NCBI GenBank assembly: GCA_963977185.1
Contig: CAXBNV010000003.1
Coordinates: 1 to 64,000 of the forward strand
Source of the DNA: CAXBNV01 sp963977185
GTDB taxonomy: Bacteria > Pseudomonadota > Gammaproteobacteria > JAGOUU01
DNA length: 64,000 nt
Direction of reading: 5' to 3'
Program-made: the position numbers and the translations under genes
Notes under the pieces: model-generated
Databases searched by the model: none
The model's input: only the letters and a program-made list of their open reading frames with translations
What the model was told of the DNA's origin: nothing
In this document: piece by piece, positions 53,020 through 63,000 of the stretch
How the letters are laid out: every line of letters starts with the position of its first letter
Position numbering within the stretch: position 1 is the first letter of the stretch

Positions 53020-54481
53020 ATCTTACGCCAAAACCTGTGGTATTGCTGCAAACATGTGCAAGGCCGCCTTTATTTTCATTTGCAGATAAATCAATGTGTA
53101 CCCAAGGAATATTTTGATCAACAAATTTACCTAAAAATCTTGCTGCTCGAATGACATCTGATGATCCTTCATGACACTGCTTAATATCTGCAACTTCGCT
53201 TTTTAATATATCGTCATAATCTTCATTATATGGAAATGGCCAAACTCTTTCGCCAGATTTATTACTAATATCGATTAATTTACTAACAAATTCAGGCCTA
53301 TTAGTAACCGCACCAGATTGTAAATTATCTAATGCTCGAACACAGCTACCTGTTAGGGTTGCATAATCAAAAATTAAATCAGGTTTTTTATTACTTGCCA
53401 TGTGCAAAGTATCTGATAATACCATTCTTCCTTCTGCATCAGTATTAATTACTTCAATACTCATTCCATTTGATGCATAAACTACATCTCCAGGACGATA
53501 ACTTTCTGGTGATATATAATTATCAGCAATGGCTAAATAACAGTCTATATTAAAATCTACTTTTAATTCTGCAAGAGTAACTAGAGTTCCTAAGGCAACA
53601 GCACTACCAGTCATATCATGATGCATGCCATACATGCTACCTGTTGGTGTTTTAAGGTTATTTCCGCCAGTATCAAAACACATTCCTTTACCAACTAAAG
53701 CAATGGTTTTAGTGTTTTTATTATTTTTTTTAGCAGTGTATTTAAGATGCAAAATCCCAGAATCTTTATGATGTGAGCCTTGTACTACAGCAAGGAAAGC
53801 ACCTGCGTTTAGTTTTTCTAATTGTTTATGACCATAAAAAGTTTGCTTGAAACCATATTGCTTAGCAAGTTTATTTATTTCTCGAACATAGCTCTTAGGT
53901 GTTAAAATATTAGCAGGCATCATTGCAAGATATCTTGTTAAAGATGTGCCGTATCCTTCTGCAAGGGGTTTTTCAGCATTATGTTTATTTGTTAAATTAT
54001 AAAAATTTATTGCAAATTTATTACTAACTTTTTTATTATCTTTATTTTTTGAAAAATTAGGAGTTGAATTATATTTGCAAGTAACAAAAGATACGATCGC
54101 TTCTAATAAATTGTATTCATCATTTTTATTTTTTAAATTAACATAAATATTTGCAAAAGTATTTTTATCAGTAAAATGTGATTGTAAAATTTTTCTAATT
54201 TCTGTTAATTCTTTAAATCTATTATTATCATGATTTTTTAAATTTATAAAAATTACAGGGGTATCTGCTTTATTAGGTAAACTCGTACAAAGGTAATCAC
54301 ACGATTTGTCTAATCTTGATTTAAGAAGATCAGAACTAGGTAAATCTTTCCAGATATCACTTAAAGTATTTTTTTCATAAATAATTACTAAAGGATTATT
54401 AGTCTCTATTTTTTTTATATCTTTTATTAAAGAATTTTTTATTTGATTTACTTTAATGTCGGCTTTTTTGAAATTAAACAT
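52973..54481 (-). CDS. Second M17 leucyl aminopeptidase family protein
   Basis: A 502-residue M17 aminopeptidase. The catalytic region has VGKGMCFDTGGNNLK (Lys and Asp ligands), MYGMHHDMTGSAVALG and the signature NTDAEGRMVLSDTL, all intact. It differs clearly from the PepA at 7250-8791, for example in the MHHDMTG segment and the end GFGVRFTSH, and belongs to the PepB-like branch rather than being a recent copy. The last 14 residues extend past the usual end and overlap the convergent orphan gene by 47 bp. It probably helps use peptides as amino-acid sources. Confidence 0.9.
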   Translation of the reverse strand: MFNFKKADIKVNQIKNSLIKDIKKIETNNPLVIIYEKNTLSDIWKDLPSSDLLKSRLDKSCDYLCTSLPNKADTPVIFINLKNHDNNRFKELTEIRKILQSHFTDKNTFANIYVNLKNKNDEYNLLEAIVSFVTCKYNSTPNFSKNKDNKKVSNKFAINFYNLTNKHNAEKPLAEGYGTSLTRYLAMMPANILTPKSYVREINKLAKQYGFKQTFYGHKQLEKLNAGAFLAVVQGSHHKDSGILHLKYTAKKNNKNTKTIALVGKGMCFDTGGNNLKTPTGSMYGMHHDMTGSAVALGTLVTLAELKVDFNIDCYLAIADNYISPESYRPGDVVYASNGMSIEVINTDAEGRMVLSDTLHMASNKKPDLIFDYATLTGSCVRALDNLQSGAVTNRPEFVSKLIDISNKSGERVWPFPYNEDYDDILKSEVADIKQCHEGSSDVIRAARFLGKFVDQNIPWVHIDLSANENKGGLAHVCSNTTGFGVRFTSHALVDHKLHLID

Positions 54482-54598
54482 GAAGTTTACCTTTATTAAT
54501 GTTAAAAATACTTGCTATGCAAGCTTTGTATTTGTAGTAATATATCTATTGAAAAATGAATTATAATTATATTATAAATTTAAGAATTTAAAAAACAT

Positions 54599-55621
54599 AT
54601 GTCAAAGATTTTTTTACAACAAGAATTTAGAAATATTATTAATAAATTAGACAAATTTGATATTAATGATACTTATGATAGCAAAAATATACCTAAATTA
54701 CTAAAAGACTACTTTGATTATTATAAAGTTTTTAATGTTTTATTTAGTAATCATAAAAATAATATAGAGTTCACAGTAGGTAAGTTAAATACATTTGGTT
54801 ATAATGTAGTTGTGCAGTTATATTTGCCTAAAGGTAAAAAAGTAAATAAATATTTAATATACACACACGGTTACTTTGACCATTCTGGCGTTTATGGAAA
54901 ATTAATTACTATTTTAAATAAAAATAATATTGGGGTTGTTGTTTTTGATTTGCCAGGACATGGGTTATCTCCTGGAAAAATAGCAGAAATTTCTGATTTT
55001 GGTGAATATGTTAGGGTTTTAGACGGGGTTATCAATGACTTTGATAGGCAAATTTGTGTTTCTAATAAACTAGATAATGATAAAGATTTAGAGTTTTATT
55101 TAATGGGGTATAGTACAGGTGCTGCTGTAGTAATGGAATATTTAATGCACAATAATAAACTTGTAACTAATCATTTAATTAAAAAAGTTGTTTTATGTGC
55201 TCCGTTAGTTAGGATTGTATCTTGGAAGATAGGGAAGATACTTCTTAGTCTTTTAAAAAACATTACTTACTTAAAAAGAAATTATGAATTAGGTAGTCAT
55301 GATATTAAGTTTGCACATTTTATTAAATACAATGACCCTTTGCAAGGAAGGTATGTTTCTGTTTCCTGGATAAAAGCTATGTCTAATTGGAATGATAGGT
55401 TTAAATACTATGGAATTAATAGCCAAGTCCAAATAGGTATATTGCAAGGTGATGCTGATACCGTTGTTGATTGGCATTATAATGTTTTAGAAATAATGAG
55501 AAAATTTCCTAATAGTAGATTACAATATATAAAAGGCGCTTATCATAATTTGCTAAATGAAGATAAAAAATATTTATCAATAGTAGATAATTGGCTTATA
55601 AAATTTTTAGAAGAAAATTAA
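54599..55621 (+). CDS. Alpha/beta hydrolase (lysophospholipase-like)
   Basis: A 340-residue alpha/beta hydrolase. The oxyanion region is YTHGYFDHSG, and VVFDLPGHGLSPG follows. The nucleophile is Ser172 in GYSTG. The likely acid is in GDADTVVDW and the base is His in KGAYHNLLNE. There is no signal peptide, so it is cytosolic or non-classically exported. The pattern fits the Hydrolase_4/monoglyceride-lysophospholipase group. Substrate is not known. It lies 23 bp before the qmcA-type gene and may share its transcript. Confidence 0.82.
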   Translation: MSKIFLQQEFRNIINKLDKFDINDTYDSKNIPKLLKDYFDYYKVFNVLFSNHKNNIEFTVGKLNTFGYNVVVQLYLPKGKKVNKYLIYTHGYFDHSGVYGKLITILNKNNIGVVVFDLPGHGLSPGKIAEISDFGEYVRVLDGVINDFDRQICVSNKLDNDKDLEFYLMGYSTGAAVVMEYLMHNNKLVTNHLIKKVVLCAPLVRIVSWKIGKILLSLLKNITYLKRNYELGSHDIKFAHFIKYNDPLQGRYVSVSWIKAMSNWNDRFKYYGINSQVQIGILQGDADTVVDWHYNVLEIMRKFPNSRLQYIKGAYHNLLNEDKKYLSIVDNWLIKFLEEN

Positions 55622-55644
55622 TTTAATGTTTATTAGGATTTAAT

Positions 55645-56565
55645 ATGGTAGAAATAATAATATTAATAATTGCTTTAGTCGTTATTTATGTCGTATTTGC
55701 AGTAAAACAGGTTCCTCAAGGATATGAGTTAACAATTGAAAGGTTCGGGCGTTATACTAAAACTTTAAGGCCAGGGTTACATTTTATTACACCTATTGTT
55801 GAAAGAGTTGGCGCAAAACTTAATATGAAAGAGCAGGTTATAGATATACCTTCTCAAGAAGTAATAAGTAAAGATAATGCAATGGTTGTTGTAGATGGAG
55901 TTGCATTTTTTCAAATAGTTAATAGCCCAAAAGCAGCTTATGAAGTAAGCAGTTTACTTCCTTCTTTAATTAATCTTGTTATGACCAATACAAGAACGGT
56001 ATTGGGCTCTATGGATTTAGATGAAATGTTATCAAGACGAGATTTTATTAATGCCAAGCTGTTAAAAGTCGTTGATGAAGCAGTTGAGCCATGGGGGGTT
56101 AAAATTACAAGGATTGAAATTAAAGATATTTCTCCTCCGCAAGATTTAGTTGCTTCAATGGGGCGTCAAATGAAAGCAGAGCGAGAAAAAAGAGCAAATA
56201 TTTTAGATGCAGAAGGTATAAAACAAGCTCAAATTCTAAAAGCAGAAGGAAAAAAACAATCTGTAATATTAAGAGCTGAAGCAGCAAAAGAACAAGCTTT
56301 TAGAGAATCAGAAGCTCGTGAAAGAATAGCTGCTGCTGAAGCTGTGGCGATAGATGTTGTTTCTAAAGCCATTGCAAATGGGGATGTTAAAGCTATAAAT
56401 TATTTTGTTGCACAAAAGTATATTGAGGCTTTAGGTAAAATAGGTAGCGCGGATAATCAAAAATTAATTATGATGCCATTAGAGGCAAGTAGTGTAATAG
56501 GATCAGTTGCTGGAATTTCTGAATTGATTAAAGATTATAGTAAAAGTGAAATACAAAAGAAATAA
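55645..56565 (+). CDS. qmcA: SPFH/band 7 membrane protein, QmcA type
   Basis: A 306-residue stomatin-like protein, the same length as E. coli QmcA (305). A single N-terminal membrane helix (about residues 2-18) is followed by the band-7 domain (VPQGYELTIERFGRYTKTL ... VVVDGVAFFQI). A coiled coil rich in Glu, Ala and Lys spans about residues 175-235 (RQMKAEREKRANIL...). Such proteins form ring or cage scaffolds in the inner membrane, often around FtsH protease. The NfeD gene follows after 5 bp, the standard pairing. Confidence 0.9.
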   Translation: MVEIIILIIALVVIYVVFAVKQVPQGYELTIERFGRYTKTLRPGLHFITPIVERVGAKLNMKEQVIDIPSQEVISKDNAMVVVDGVAFFQIVNSPKAAYEVSSLLPSLINLVMTNTRTVLGSMDLDEMLSRRDFINAKLLKVVDEAVEPWGVKITRIEIKDISPPQDLVASMGRQMKAEREKRANILDAEGIKQAQILKAEGKKQSVILRAEAAKEQAFRESEARERIAAAEAVAIDVVSKAIANGDVKAINYFVAQKYIEALGKIGSADNQKLIMMPLEASSVIGSVAGISELIKDYSKSEIQKK

Positions 56566-56570
56566 AATAT

Positions 56571-57032
56571 ATGCTAGAAAATTTTATCATTGATTATTGG
56601 TTTTGGATTGGATTATCTATAATTTTATTTATTATAGAAATTTTTACTTTTACATCTTATTCTTTATGGCTTGGTATAGGGGCTTTATTGACAGGGGTTA
56701 TAGCTTTTGTTTTCCCAAGTATGAGCTGGCCACTTCAAGGTCTTACTTTTGCTGTTATGGCTGTTGTTGGTATTACAATTGGCTATAAATACTTTAGATC
56801 ACAAGAAACTCATAATAGAACAATTAATGACACTTTAAATCAAAGAGGCTCTCAATATGTAGGGCGAGTATTTAAAGTTGTTGAGGCTATTGAAAATGGC
56901 AGAGGAGTTATTAAAGTTGGTGATTCTATTTGGATTGCCAAGTCAGATATTGATATTGCTATTGATACAAAAGTTATAGTTTTGAAAGCTGAAGGTAATG
57001 TATTGATTGTTAAGCCTTTAGATAAACCTTAG
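56571..57032 (+). CDS. NfeD family protein (YbbK type)
   Basis: A 153-residue partner of the band-7 protein. Three hydrophobic helices (about residues 8-75) precede a soluble OB-fold domain (about 90-150: NQRGSQYVGRVFKVVEAIEN ... VIVLKAEGNVLIVKPL). This is the short NfeD form without the protease domain, equivalent to E. coli YbbK beside QmcA. It lies 5 bp after the qmcA-type gene and surely shares its transcript. Confidence 0.9.
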   Translation: MLENFIIDYWFWIGLSIILFIIEIFTFTSYSLWLGIGALLTGVIAFVFPSMSWPLQGLTFAVMAVVGITIGYKYFRSQETHNRTINDTLNQRGSQYVGRVFKVVEAIENGRGVIKVGDSIWIAKSDIDIAIDTKVIVLKAEGNVLIVKPLDKP

Positions 57033-57131
57033 CGCATCTTATGAATATTTAAAACTATACCAATTGCAAAAAAAATTGTTTTACAGTAGAATTCTAGCTT
57101 TAATAAATTGATAGAGCTGGAATTTATTATT

Positions 57132-57695
57132 ATGACATTATCTTTAGAAAAAATTCATGATGTAATAGAGAAATCTACTTTATTATATACCGCACAAGAA
57201 GTGGAAAAAGCTATAGACAAGATGGCTTTAGAAATCGAAGAAAAATTAACTGATAGCAATTTACTTTGTATTACTGTTATGATTGGCGGCCTAATTCCAA
57301 CAGGAGCTTTATTAAGACGGTTACATTTTCCTATGGAAATGGATTATGTTCATGCAACAAGGTATACAGGAAAAACAAGAGGTTCAGAGTTGAAATGGCT
57401 TGTTAAGCCTCAAAAAAGTTTAGAAGGCAGAACTATCCTAATAGTAGATGATATATTAGATGGTGGAATTACCCTTGCAGGAATTGTTGATTATTGTAAA
57501 GAGCAAGGAGCAGAAAAAATATACACGGCTGTTTTAATAGACAAACAGCGTGAGCGTCCAGAAGGAGCAGTCCAGAAAGCTGATTTTGCAGCTTTAGAGG
57601 TTGAAAATAAATTTATATATGGATATGGAATGGATTATAATGAATATTTAAGAAATACTCCTGGAATTTATTCTGTCGCAAAAGAGCATGAATAA
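57132..57695 (+). CDS. hpt: Hypoxanthine-guanine phosphoribosyltransferase
   Basis: A type I phosphoribosyltransferase of about 187 residues. The PRPP-binding motif is ILIVDDILDGGITLAG. VMIGGLIPTGALLRRL is the early phosphate-binding loop, and DYVHATRYTGKTRGSELKW is the flexible loop. It salvages hypoxanthine and/or guanine to IMP/GMP. It resembles the Pseudomonas type (about 185 residues). The frame is open to a TTG at 57108, but ATG 57132 gives the family-like start MTLSLEKIHDV. Confidence 0.88.
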   Translation: MTLSLEKIHDVIEKSTLLYTAQEVEKAIDKMALEIEEKLTDSNLLCITVMIGGLIPTGALLRRLHFPMEMDYVHATRYTGKTRGSELKWLVKPQKSLEGRTILIVDDILDGGITLAGIVDYCKEQGAEKIYTAVLIDKQRERPEGAVQKADFAALEVENKFIYGYGMDYNEYLRNTPGIYSVAKEHE

Positions 57696-57742
57696 GTATT
57701 AATTTAAATAAAAAATAACAGATAAATTAGACTAATTATAAT

Positions 57743-57783
57743 TTAAACTTTGCTTACCCTTATTAGGATTAAGCAAAGTTTAA
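57743..57783 (+). terminator. Hairpin terminator after hpt
   Basis: A perfect 14 bp stem (57743-57756 with 57770-57783) encloses a 13-base loop and is followed by TATTTTA. It stands 48 bp after the hpt stop. The T-tract is weak, so it may be only partly rho-independent. Confidence 0.6.
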
Positions 57784-57863
57784 TATTTTACAGATATTGT
57801 TGTAAGAGTATAATTATATATTCTACTCATTAGTAAATTTAATCACATGTTATAAATAAATAA

Positions 57864-58556
57864 ATGAATATTCTTTGCATAATACACGCAACTTTTGAAT
57901 CTTATAGTGTAATACAGTCTTGGGCTGATCATAATAATCATGAATTTCATCTATACAGCCCATATAAAGCAATCAAGAATATAGACATAGATTCTTTTGA
58001 TTGGATTATCATTATGGGTGGGCCTCAAAGCGCTCTAGAAATAAATAAATATCCTTACTTGCAGTATGAAATAGACTTAATTAAACAAGCAATTACAGCC
58101 AATAAAAAAGTTCTGGGTATCTGCTTAGGCGCGCAATTAATAGGTGAAGCATTTGGAGTTAAGACAGAAAAAAGTACAGAAAAAGAAGTAGGTGTTTATA
58201 ATATTAATTTAACAAAAGATGCTAAAGAAGATATTTTATTTAAAGACTTGCCTTGCGAAATACCAGTAATACATTGGCATAATGATATGCCGGGTTTAAC
58301 AAAAGAATCTGTTGTGTTGGCTCAAAGTAAAGGTTGCCCAAGACAGGTAATAAAGTATGCTGATAAAATTTATGGCTTTCAATGCCATTTTGAGATTACG
58401 CTTTTAAGCATAAAAAAAATGATTAATAAGTTACATGATGATTTAGATATCAATTCTAAGTATATTCAGTCTAAAGAAATACTAATAAATCAGGACTATA
58501 TATCAATTAATAATAACATGCTTTATTTGTTAGATAAATTCGCTTTGATTAAGTAA
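57864..58556 (+). CDS. Class I glutamine amidotransferase-like protein
   Basis: A 230-residue type 1 GATase of the GMP-synthase-amidotransferase-like group. The nucleophile is Cys87 in LGICLGAQL, and His175 and Glu177 in GFQCHFEIT complete the triad. DWIIIMGGPQSALE precedes them. Stand-alone proteins of this group include enzymes that cut gamma-glutamyl bonds, such as YfeJ-like or PuuD-like relatives. Without a synthase partner in the window the substrate is open. A terminator hairpin separates it from hpt. Confidence 0.85.
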   Translation: MNILCIIHATFESYSVIQSWADHNNHEFHLYSPYKAIKNIDIDSFDWIIIMGGPQSALEINKYPYLQYEIDLIKQAITANKKVLGICLGAQLIGEAFGVKTEKSTEKEVGVYNINLTKDAKEDILFKDLPCEIPVIHWHNDMPGLTKESVVLAQSKGCPRQVIKYADKIYGFQCHFEITLLSIKKMINKLHDDLDINSKYIQSKEILINQDYISINNNMLYLLDKFALIK

Positions 58557-58626
58557 ATAATTTCATTATATCTTAAGATAGATGCCTCATAATGCTCTCC
58601 TAATAAGCATAAATTAAGAGGTATTT

Positions 58627-59157
58627 ATGGAAGCTGTGTTTTCAATGTATTCAACTACAAAGCCAATTGATGAGCCTGATAAATCAAACTATACAAGTTT
58701 GGTAAATTATTTAGTAAATAGTTTACCAGAAGATTCTCGTTTATTTAATGATAAAGAAATGCTAAAAAAAGCATTGTTCGATAATTTTACACTTCTACAA
58801 GAAGTAATAGGTTTTGATAGGCTAGATATGGCTCATGCCATTGCAAATTTTTATGAAGATAAAAGTTTAACTGATGAATATCGCGCTATTTATATAAAAT
58901 TATTATTAGATTTTTCAAAAAATAATAAATTAAGAGATTCTGTTATTAATAAGTATAGTGAGTTTTCCAATAGAATAATTTCAATTCATCATACTTTATC
59001 TAAATTTATTCCTGATGATAAGTTTAAAAAATTTGTAGATAGTTTTGCTCAAAGTTTGGGAGAGGATAATGATTTTTTCACCAATAAGTATATTCAAGTT
59101 ATAGATAGTTATTTGATGCATGTTCCTAATCAGAAAATTAATCGTAAAGCAGGTTAA
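58627..59157 (+). CDS. Hypothetical helical protein
   Basis: A 176-residue protein I do not recognise. It has no signal peptide, membrane segment or catalytic motif, and it looks mainly alpha-helical, with many charged residues. The ribosome site is good (AAGAGG seven bases before the ATG), so it is likely translated. It is convergent with csiV (6 bp apart). Like the other orphans here it could be a lineage-specific effector or a small cytosolic factor; there is no evidence to choose. Confidence 0.55.
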   Translation: MEAVFSMYSTTKPIDEPDKSNYTSLVNYLVNSLPEDSRLFNDKEMLKKALFDNFTLLQEVIGFDRLDMAHAIANFYEDKSLTDEYRAIYIKLLLDFSKNNKLRDSVINKYSEFSNRIISIHHTLSKFIPDDKFKKFVDSFAQSLGEDNDFFTNKYIQVIDSYLMHVPNQKINRKAG

Positions 59158-59163
59158 TTATTT

Positions 59164-60012
59164 TTATAATTTAGTAATATATACAATAGTGCCAAAATAT
59201 GGATTATCAAAATAATTACTTTCATTAATTAATATATTGCGATTTTGATGAATAGTAAAAGTTTTGTAATGTAAGTAATTGGCTAAAATAACAGGGGCAT
59301 TGATTAATAAATTGATATCTATATGAATTTTCTGTTTAGTAAATTTTTGTAAATATATTAAACCTTCTAATTCCCATTCTGGGTTTAAAAATTTAAAGTA
59401 ATTATTATCAATTTTTTTTAATTTGTTTAAATCTATTTTATTAGAATTATCAAAAGCATTACTGCTTGTTGCTAGTATTTCAGTTGAAGCGTCATTTTTC
59501 TTAGTATTATAATAATTTTCTCCACCAAAAAAATAAACACCATCTTTTTTTGATAAATTTTGATACCAAGCATAATGAGATATTATTTTATAGTTCGGAG
59601 AGTCTTGAAGTTTTTTATCAAAAGTTTTCAGACTATGCTGATCTTGATTTATTTTATAAAATAAATCAAAAAGCTTAGGATCTGAATCTGGTTCTTGATT
59701 TTCAGTTTGCTCATTATTATTTAAAGCGCTTATTTCTTGAAAATCGCTAGCATCTAAATCAGTGTTTTCTTGTTTTTTAGATTCAGGACTTGCAGTATCT
59801 TTTAAAACATTAATACCTTTTGGTTTGGCTATTTTGTCAAAACTAGAATATAGGTTATCTATTTTTATGTTATTAGAAAATACAATAATTTCTATTTTAT
59901 AAATTTCATTTTCCTTTAATTTGCTTTTTGTATTAACTGCGTTTGTAGCAAAAAAATTATGACATATATTTAATAAAAATATTACGGTTAACAAATTTTT
60001 TACTTTACTCAT
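59164..60012 (-). CDS. csiV: CsiV-family peptidoglycan-binding protein
   Basis: A 282-residue secreted protein with a signal peptide (cut near FFA-TN, about residue 22). The family start YKIEIIVFSNN and the segments YKIISHYAWYQNL and WELEGLIYLQKFT are typical of CsiV. The Ser/Asn/Glu-rich middle (about residues 70-115) looks disordered. In Vibrio cholerae, CsiV binds peptidoglycan and supports PBP1A-driven wall synthesis. It stands 37 bp behind mfd on the same strand, its usual neighbour. Confidence 0.82.
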   Translation of the reverse strand: MSKVKNLLTVIFLLNICHNFFATNAVNTKSKLKENEIYKIEIIVFSNNIKIDNLYSSFDKIAKPKGINVLKDTASPESKKQENTDLDASDFQEISALNNNEQTENQEPDSDPKLFDLFYKINQDQHSLKTFDKKLQDSPNYKIISHYAWYQNLSKKDGVYFFGGENYYNTKKNDASTEILATSSNAFDNSNKIDLNKLKKIDNNYFKFLNPEWELEGLIYLQKFTKQKIHIDINLLINAPVILANYLHYKTFTIHQNRNILINESNYFDNPYFGTIVYITKL

Positions 60013-60049
60013 ATTTTTTATATTTATGTTTATTTGAAATTAGTTTATT

Positions 60050-63000
60050 TTAGCTAGTTATTTCAGATATAAGATTGTTTATATTATCATATAAACTCAA
60101 GTCCGAATCAAATTTTGCTTTTAATTGATCATTATTGATTAATTTATATTTATGAGGTTTAGTTTGCAATAGTTTAAGTAACTTATTTAAGTCAATTTTA
60201 TTATTTTCAGTAAATTTAATACTCGATTCATTGTTTTTAACATTAATTTTATTAATATTATATTTTTTGCATAATGTTTTAATTTTAGTTGCAATAAATA
60301 AATTTTCAATTTGAGGAGGAATAGAGCCAAATCTATCTTGCATTTCAAATTTTATATTATTAAACTCTTGATCATTTTTAGATGAGGCAATTTTTTTATA
60401 AAAATTAAGTCTTTGATTAACATCAGGTAAATATGATTCAGGAATAAGCGTTGCCATGCCTAGATTAATTTCTATTTCATTGTTATTAAGATCAATTTTT
60501 TCAATTTCTGTTCCAGACTTTAAGTCTTCAACAGCTCTATTTAGCATATCCATATACAAGCTATATCCGATTGATTCTATATTACCACTTTGCTCATCAC
60601 CCAATATTTCACCTGAGCCTCTAATATCCATATCATAAGTAGCAAGATTAAATCCAGCCCCCAAATCTTTTAGTTGTTCTAAGGCTTCTATACGTTTTTG
60701 AGCATCTTTGCTTAATGCTTTAAAAGGAGGGGTGAACATATAAGCATAAGCTTGATGATGTGATCTACCAACGCGACCTCTGATTTGATGCAACTGTGCA
60801 AGGCCTAGTTTATCTGCTCTATCAATAATAATAGTATTTGCATTTGGAATATCAATACCTGTTTCGATAATAGTTGTGCAGATAAGAACATTTGCTCGTT
60901 TGTGATAAAAATCAGTCATGATTTTTTCAAGCTCTACTTCTTTCATTTGTCCATGAGCTATTACTATTTTTGCATCAGGAACTAATTTTTCAACTTCTTC
61001 TGCAACTTTATTCATGGACTTTATATCATTATGTAAAAAATAGACTTGACCTCCTCTTAGTAGCTCTCTGTTCAGAGCTTCTTGTATTAATGAATAATTT
61101 CTTTCATGAATAAATGTTTTTATTGCTAGTCGTTTAGATGGAGGCGTTGCTATTATAGATAAATCTCTTATGCCAGCAAGAGCCATATTTAACGTTCTTG
61201 GAATTGGAGTTGCTGTTAATGTTAAAATATCAACATTATATGCTAGAGCTTTTATTTTTTCTTTTTGTTTTACTCCAAATCTATGTTCTTCATCTATAAT
61301 TAATAACCCTAAATTTTTAAATTTAATATCATTTTGAATTATTTTATGTGTGCCGATAATTATATCAGTATTTCCAGCTTTTAATTTTTCAATACTTAAA
61401 AGTTGCTCTTTTTTGGTTTTAAATCTAGATAAAATATCTATATTAATAGCCATATTAGCAAATCTATTTTTAAATACTTCATAATGTTGTTCAGCTAATA
61501 AAGTTGTAGGCACTAATATAGCAATTTGTTTACTATTATGGGCGGCAATAAAAGCTGCTCGTATAGCGACTTCTGTTTTACCAAAGCCAACATCTCCACA
61601 AACTAGGCGATCCATTGGTTTTTCTTGCTGCATATCATTTAATACTTCTGATATAGCCTTTTCTTGATCTAAAGTTTCTTCAAATGGAAAAGTATCTGCA
61701 AAGCTATGATATTCTAAATTTGGAATTTTAAATTTATAACCTTTTTTAGATAATCTTTTTGCATACAAATCTAATAGCTTTGCAGCCATATCAATTATTT
61801 TTTGTGAAGCTTTAGTTTTATCTTTACTCCATTTTTGATTACCTAAATTATGCAATGGCGCAAGATCTGGATTTGATGTTGTATATTTGCTAATTAAATC
61901 AAGTGATGTAATAGGAACATATAATTTACTATTGTTAGCATACAAAACAGTTAAAAATTCAGTGTCAATATTATTAACTTTAAGATTACTAAGTCCTTGG
62001 TAACGACCAATGCCATGATTTTGGTGAACTATGGGATCACCAATAGTTAACTCAGATAGACTTTGAATTAACTCTATAGCATTTAATTCTATATCTTTAA
62101 ATTTACTAGTAAATCTTTTTTTTCTAAACCTTCTTTGTAATATTTTATTGGTATACAAATCAGTTTCAGCAATAACTGCTAAATTTATTTTATTTATTAT
62201 AAAGCCTATATTCAAAGCAGCTGTGCAAATATAAATATTACTAGATGGTAGCTTAAGAAAAGAGTTCCATATATTATTTTGTGTTTTTGTTTGATTTAAT
62301 ATATTTAAATTTATATTATTTTTTTTGAATAATTCTAATAAGGTTTCCAATCTTCCATCTGTTTCAGCACAGATTAAAATTTTTAAATCTGGTTTTAGAG
62401 CTATAAAGTTTTTAAAATTATTTAGTGGATTTTGTAAGCTTTTAGAATCAGATGCAATACTAATATCAGGAAGTCGTTCAATATCAAGATTAACAATTGA
62501 TTTTTCATTTAAGTTATTATTAATATTTTCTTGTTTAACATCATCTTTAAATTTAACAGATTTAAATTTATTAATGTTATTAAATAATTCTTCTTGGGAT
62601 AGAAATAAATATTTTGGATCTAATATAGGCTTAGTATGATCTATGTTTAAATTATTAAATCTTTCTTTTACATCTTTTAAAAATTTAATCGAAGCATCAT
62701 TGATATTTCCAATGGTAAATATTATACCATTATCATTTATATAATCAAAAACAGAGTTAAGTTCATTATTAAAGAATAAAGGGATATAATATTCAATTCC
62801 AGCTGCAGGTTCTTGATTAGATATATTTTGATATATTGGTGATTTCAATGGGTTGCCAGTAAAATGTTCGCGCCAATTATTTTTGAAAATTTTAATACTT
62901 TGCTCTGTAAAAGGAAACTCTGTTGTTGGCATTAAAGATATTTTATCTATTTTACTAATAGATTGTTGAGTTTCTGGATCAAAAATTCTTATAGACTCAA

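Noticed and set aside
54505..54525. Third copy of the intergenic TAGCAAG element near 54.5 kb
   Set aside because: Only a short palindrome (CTTGCTATGCAAG) matches; the CTCATGGTTTTG part is absent.
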